A DNA stretch of 64,000 nt from Elusimicrobiota bacterium. Lineage in GTDB: Bacteria > Elusimicrobiota > Elusimicrobia > FEN-1173. The position numbers and the translations under genes are program-made. Under the pieces are notes generated by a model, which worked only from the letters and a program-made list of their open reading frames with translations, made no database searches and had not been told where the DNA came from. The stretch spans positions 1-64,000 of the forward strand of contig JADJJR010000002.1 of NCBI GenBank assembly GCA_016706425.1, read 5' to 3'. Positions 60,171 through 64,000 of this stretch are shown here, in pieces. How positions within the stretch are numbered: the stretch's first letter is position 1; every line of letters begins with the position of its first letter.

Positions 60171-60765
60171 GACGGCCTCCTGTTTTGAGTTTGTTTTTCG
60201 CTTGTTGTTTCGGGGTTGCCCATCTGCAATTCGAAGGTTCATAATCTCCGTTACAATTAATCCTGTCAATCGTGTGCCTCGGTGTCGGTTTCTTCCCCAT
60301 GTCACTTAAAAATAGAGCGAACGAGTCTTCCCATCGAGCGCAAACTTTTATTCCCCGTCCGCCGTAGTATTTGAATTTTTCGTGTTTCACATTCAAACAC
60401 CTTCTTATCATACAGCACCAAGACACAAATTCTGAAGGATTTGCTTTCCGAAGAACCGCGTGTTTGCCTTTATATCTTTCACACCCACAGGATTTGTGAT
60501 CTCCACGGATGAAATTACTTAACCTCCTGAAAATTTCATTCCCGCAGTCGCACACGCCGCGCCAAAGTTCCGTTTTCTTACCACTCACGAGAACAAGCAC
60601 TGGTTCTATGATTGTCATTTTTCCGAACTTCTCACCACAAAAAGAAACCCCACCGTGGAAGTCGGTTGCCCGACCCTCGAACCACGATGGGGAAATAGTT
60701 AACCCGCCATTCCGCGAATGCAGAATGTCGGGTGTCGTTTTATATGGGCGTTCGAGGTTTCCCAT
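60163..60765 (-). CDS. HNH-type endonuclease-like protein, right copy
   Basis: Same protein as 19006-19608; I see a single base difference near 60363 (silent). Confidence 0.75.
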   Translation of the reverse strand: MGNLERPYKTTPDILHSRNGGLTISPSWFEGRATDFHGGVSFCGEKFGKMTIIEPVLVLVSGKKTELWRGVCDCGNEIFRRLSNFIRGDHKSCGCERYKGKHAVLRKANPSEFVSWCCMIRRCLNVKHEKFKYYGGRGIKVCARWEDSFALFLSDMGKKPTPRHTIDRINCNGDYEPSNCRWATPKQQAKNKLKTGGRHV

Positions 60766-60771
60766 GACTTG

Positions 60772-60800
60772 AGTATGCCATAGGTTCGGTTTCTTTTCAA
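60772..60800 (-). promoter_or_regulatory. Early-operon promoter, right copy
   Basis: TTGAAA, 17 bases, CATACT, as at 19615-19643. Confidence 0.65.
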
Positions 60801-60856
60801 CCCCCTATTCTACCGTCGGGACACCGTCGGAAAACTATTTTTTGCGCAGTTAATGT

Positions 60857-60932
60857 AAAAAACCCCGCCGATTGACCGGCATTCCGTGCGGGTTCTACAA
60901 CCACACGGTTGCCGGTTTCGGCGGGATTTCTT
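60857..60932 (-). terminator. Terminator after lysis genes, right copy
   Basis: Same hairpin and T6 as at 19701-19775. Confidence 0.8.
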
Positions 60933-60933
60933 T

Positions 60934-61200
60934 TTAGAGGCCGATCTGCTTTGTCGCCGTTGCACGGGAATAGATCCCAAGAGCCCCAAGAATCGTCAGA
61001 ACGATGGGCGGAATCCCCGGAAGCCCTGGGACAATGTTCGCCTTCACCAGTTCATAAGTCCCAATCAGAACCACCACCACGTTTGACCACAGCGTTTTCG
61101 AGAGATACCATTTCTTTTTGTCCATGACGCCCTCCTGTAGTTTTATTTTCTTTGCCAATTTCTTGACAGCTATTTTTACGATCCAATCCTTTAGGCCCAT
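60934..61200 (-). CDS. Holin candidate with two starts, right copy
   Basis: Identical protein to 19778-20044; both ATG codons and both Shine-Dalgarno sites are preserved (inner start at 61123-61125), although the sequence just upstream of the first start differs. Confidence 0.6.
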   Translation of the reverse strand: MGLKDWIVKIAVKKLAKKIKLQEGVMDKKKWYLSKTLWSNVVVVLIGTYELVKANIVPGLPGIPPIVLTILGALGIYSRATATKQIGL

Positions 61201-61288
61201 CGTTCCTCCTAGAGAACGTCGGCAGGGTGATACTCCACGAAAACCGTGCCGACTCCAACTTGCGTAAAAACCATTCAGCCAAGTTCAT
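61052..61288 (-). CDS. Overlapping small ORF, right copy
   Basis: Counterpart of 19896-20132. Silent third-position changes in this frame and a stop in the alternative frame support it. Confidence 0.45.
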   Translation of the reverse strand: MNLAEWFLRKLESARFSWSITLPTFSRRNDGPKGLDRKNSCQEIGKENKTTGGRHGQKEMVSLENAVVKRGGGSDWDL

Positions 61289-61653
61289 CCTGGCATCTGG
61301 TAATGCGGCGCATCCGGAAACTTTTTCCAGTCGATCCCGCACTCCACTTTGATATTAAGCCGCTTCGCCTCCGCCTTCACAACAGCTGCCAGGGCGTCGA
61401 ATCTGGCAAGGTCGTTCCAGTCTATCGGAAAAGGCACAACATCGACGGCCAGGGCCGGGACCTTGTTGTGCTTGCTATTTGGCCATTCCAGCTTCGACTT
61501 CCCTTCGGCGAAAGCCTTGTCTTGGTCGGCGTGTCCCCGGTGTCCACAAATTACGGCGCAGTCGATTTTTTCGATGACCGCATTGAAAAGCCGTTGTAGG
61601 TCCGGGTGCGCCGTCGCCAGTTCCTTCTTTGACCGTTTCCCAAACTTAGGCAT
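61285..61653 (-). CDS. Endolysin, M15-type, right copy
   Basis: Same as 20129-20497 with one R/K change near residue 29; zinc ligands conserved. Confidence 0.85.
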   Translation of the reverse strand: MPKFGKRSKKELATAHPDLQRLFNAVIEKIDCAVICGHRGHADQDKAFAEGKSKLEWPNSKHNKVPALAVDVVPFPIDWNDLARFDALAAVVKAEAKRLNIKVECGIDWKKFPDAPHYQMPG

Positions 61654-61861
61654 CCGTTCCTCCTCCGTAAACTCTGTAGGCGTGGGTCAGCATCCGCAGT
61701 TCCGCTTCCAGCCGCGCCACGCCGACCCCGCGATGGACAGCCACCCGGAGCCACGGAACGCCGTGGATCAAACGTATCTCCGGCTCGCACGGGCAATCGC
61801 TGGCCCGCCCCGTGTCGTTGTGCCCGCCCGCGCGGGGCATGATGTGCAGGTATTCCGTCAC
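61646..61861 (-). CDS. 71-residue hypothetical protein, right copy
   Basis: Counterpart of 20490-20705 with R/M near residue 8. Confidence 0.6.
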   Translation of the reverse strand: MTEYLHIMPRAGGHNDTGRASDCPCEPEIRLIHGVPWLRVAVHRGVGVARLEAELRMLTHAYRVYGGGTDA

Positions 61862-62025
61862 GACCGCGCGTCCCAGTGGCGGCGTTCTTCCACCACCATC
61901 TTGTCTTTACAGTCCGGGCAAAGATTCGGCCCGCGTTCGGCATCACCGAACACCTGTTGACCAACAAAACTTTGATCCGTATCGTCCCACATGCGCCCGC
62001 ACGCCTTGCAAATATCAATCCCCAT
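61858..62025 (-). CDS. 55-residue zinc-finger protein, right copy
   Basis: Separate gene here with GGGGGAACG before its ATG, which shows that the fusion seen at 20702-21016 is not the native state. Confidence 0.65.
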   Translation of the reverse strand: MGIDICKACGRMWDDTDQSFVGQQVFGDAERGPNLCPDCKDKMVVEERRHWDARS

Positions 62026-62173
62026 CGTTCCCCCGGAGCATCCAGAAGATGACAAGCACGAACGAACAAGCGAATGACACGATCAGAACCACAACCCCCT
62101 GGGCGATGACAGGCAATTCGTTCCAGAGCCCGACGTAAAACCGTACCCGCTCACACACATGGTCGAGTGTCAT
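62015..62173 (-). CDS. 52-residue membrane protein, intact copy
   Basis: MTLDHVCERVRFYVGLWNEL, one transmembrane span, then FWMLRGNDGD and TGA. Overlaps the zinc-finger gene by 11 bases. Confidence 0.6.
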   Translation of the reverse strand: MTLDHVCERVRFYVGLWNELPVIAQGVVVLIVSFACSFVLVIFWMLRGNDGD

Positions 62174-62498
62174 CGTTGTGTCCTCTGGTTGGGCTCGTGC
62201 AGTTTGGACACCGCTGGACGACACTATACGCGAAAGCGTGTAGGGGCCGAACCAGATCTTCAACAGTCTTTAGTTGCGCCGCCGATTGCGCGTTGTTTTG
62301 GTTAAGTTTGTCGATGGCTTCGGTTATGGAGGACACCCGTTTTCCGAGAGACTCCAAAGCCGTCCGAAGCCCGGCAAGGAACAAGTCGTTGTCCGTCGAT
62401 CTCGGTTCCGTCAGGCGGATGTGGTTTATCAAAAGCTGTCTTTCTTCGACGACAAGCCGCACGAGTTCCTTGAGCAGTTTCTCCGTTTCTTCGGTCAT
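62151..62498 (-). CDS. 115-residue coiled-coil protein, right copy
   Basis: Identical to 20994-21341. Confidence 0.65.
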   Translation of the reverse strand: MTEETEKLLKELVRLVVEERQLLINHIRLTEPRSTDNDLFLAGLRTALESLGKRVSSITEAIDKLNQNNAQSAAQLKTVEDLVRPLHAFAYSVVQRCPNCTSPTRGHNDDTRPCV

Positions 62499-62898
62499 CG
62501 TCGTTTTACCCCTTTTTCTCAAAATCGTCCAGCTTTCCCATGATCTCGCTGTGCCGATCCACCGCGTTTTCTTCGACGGAAACACGCCGCGCCAACCGCC
62601 CCACCTCGGCCCGCGTTTCCCGCGCCACTTCCAAATTCGCGTCCCTGTCCTCGGCGAAGATCCTCAATGTCGTGTTGAGGTCGTCCAGGCTGGACTTCAA
62701 AACCACAAGGTTTTGCACCACTTCCCGCGTCACCCTGTCGCCGTCCGCACCGCCCACGCCTTTGTCCACCCCGGCGAAGTACGCCCCGACCGCCGTTGCA
62801 ACCGCCGTGATAACCCCCGCCGTAACGCCCTTCCATTTCCGGGATCGCTTCCCGACGAAGTCGCCCTCATCCGGATCTGTGGCTCGGCGGTCGGTCAT
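62495..62898 (-). CDS. Membrane-anchored coiled-coil protein (right copy, frameshift at the end)
   Basis: Counterpart of 21338-21742; a T5 run instead of T6 near 62513 creates an early stop after FEKKG. Confidence 0.55.
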
Positions 62899-64000
62899 TT
62901 CAGTTTTACACTGTTACTGGACTCAACATCGCTTCTTATTTTTGCAACCCGACGTTTCCAGTCGTCCATTCGCCGTTCTTTTTCTTCTTGGGAGATCCCT
63001 GGCATCCGCATGTACCGACGCAGTTCGCGCTTCGCTTCTTGGAATTCCCCCGCCTTCCGCATCCGAAACGCTTTCTTGGTGTCATCCGGGCGGATCTCCC
63101 AAGTCCGGATACCGGTAAAGAAGGCCCGCAACTCTTCCGGTACTTCCCTCGTCCGCCCAAACCGATCCTCTACGCCGTGATAAGCGTCGTACAAAGTCTT
63201 GATTTGGTATCCGGTTAACAGACCCGGCTCATATCGGCCTTTCGCCAAACCACGGATTGAAGGAACAGGAGACGAGGCCGGGACGTAAAGCATTCGCGCT
63301 AATTCGGCCATCTTATCTGCCGCCCGTCTCGGCATCGGATCGTTGACGTTTGCCACATTCTGCCGGTTGCGCGTGTTGAAGTTATTGAAAAGGATGCTAT
63401 AAGCATCAAAAGCGGATGCTGAAACAAGTCGATGGATTCTGTGAAACTTTCCGCGTCACCAACAAGCGCCGCTCTCGCCGCCTTGTCAAATTCGCCCGTC
63501 GGCCAGATATAACCAAGATCAAATGCCTTGATTGATCCCTCCGCCGTTCGGTAGTAGATCGGCGTCGAGTTCCTTTTTGTAAATCGGTCCCATGTCCTGC
63601 AACTTGTCGAGGTTCTTTTTCTCGTCGTCGTCGATATCAAAAACTGTTCGCATTGCCATTTGCAACAGCGGAATAAACGACACAACAAATGCCAACCGAA
63701 GAGCGGGGGCCGGGTTCCCCTTCTTTATTCCTTCCCCGGATTCTTTCGCGGCGTTTATTAAAATCCGAGCCGTGTTCGCTTTGAATGATAGAAAGGGGCC
63801 AAACACACCGATGCGCCGGGCCGTCTTTACGGCTTTCGGCAACCTCGCGTAGTTCGTAAACCATTTGTCCACTTCTTGCGCGGCCTGGTTTATCGTCATC
63901 CCGTTATCACGGTATTTCAGAAATGCGGAAACCCGATAAATTAGGTCTTCGTTGTTGTAAAGTTCGCCCAACTTCTCCACGGGCCATTTGACCGTGTTCA
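62895..64000 (-). CDS. C-terminal part of the giant internal virion protein (right copy, cut by window edge, frameshifted)
   Basis: Counterpart of 21739 to about 22843. An extra T near 63576 and a missing A near 63410 break the frame into three pieces. A few substitutions (M/L, Q/R near 63236-63250) are real variation. The N-terminal part lies beyond the window. Confidence 0.65.

Noticed and set aside
38896..64000. Two tandem prophages in a bacterial chromosome
   Set aside because: No att-like repeats, integrase, or bacterial genes between the copies; gene order runs straight through the junction inside a single virion gene.

Overview
The window is tailed-phage DNA (Caudoviricetes, podovirus-like), not a bacterial chromosome. 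Every supported gene lies on the minus strand. Neighbours mostly overlap by 1 to 17 bases, usually ATGA, GTGA, TAATG or TGATG. The core is a phage head and packaging set: terminase, P22-type portal, scaffold, N4-gp56-like capsid protein, P22-type connector and stabilisation proteins, and a very large internal polyvalent protein. I see no rRNA, tRNA, integrase, DNA polymerase or RNA polymerase. The host cannot be named from the sequence.

The window holds about 1.6 copies of one phage genome in direct tandem. Bases 1 to 23,193 (left copy) recur, diverged, from about 38,896 to the end (right copy). The part from 23.2 to 38.9 kb is seen once. Equivalent points lie 38.9 kb apart at the start and 41.2 kb apart at the end, so one variant is about 39 kb and the other about 41 kb. 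Many genes are intact in one copy and broken by a one-base indel in the other, usually in a homopolymer run. This looks like uncorrected long-read error. The larger differences (whole genes present or absent, one 1,020-base deletion) look like real strain variation joined in one contig.

Layout in transcription order (right to left, one unit): adsorption and tail-structure genes (38.7 to 30.4 kb: beta-helix-like, LamG-like and paralogous fibre-type proteins, P22 gp4-like and gp10-like proteins); internal ejection-type proteins and a giant polyvalent protein with metallopeptidase and ADP-ribosyltransferase-like motifs (30.4 to 21.7 kb); lysis genes (21.7 to 19.8 kb: membrane and coiled-coil proteins, M15 endolysin, holin candidate) closed by a hairpin terminator at 19.7 kb; a sigma70-like promoter at 19.63 kb that starts an early operon (19.6 to 15.2 kb: HNH protein, zinc mini-proteins, SSB-like protein, RecB-like nuclease, HTH, VRR-NUC nuclease, DUF1599-like protein); a 620-base non-coding control region with a consensus promoter, hairpins and GTCACA repeats (15.2 to 14.6 kb); a second operon of an HTH gene and many tiny CxxC proteins plus an Ala-Thr repeat protein (14.6 to 8.7 kb); then packaging and head genes (8.6 to 1.2 kb), running on into the next unit.

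The right copy carries genes the left copy lacks: a C5 cytosine methyltransferase with an HNH endonuclease, a D12-type adenine methyltransferase, a secreted acidic-repeat protein, an HTPGPW-type protein, and a tandem paralogue of a small protein with a second new gene. Two of these cassettes are bounded exactly by start/stop overlap sequences (CGATGA or GCCATGA). The variants therefore differ most in DNA-modification genes.
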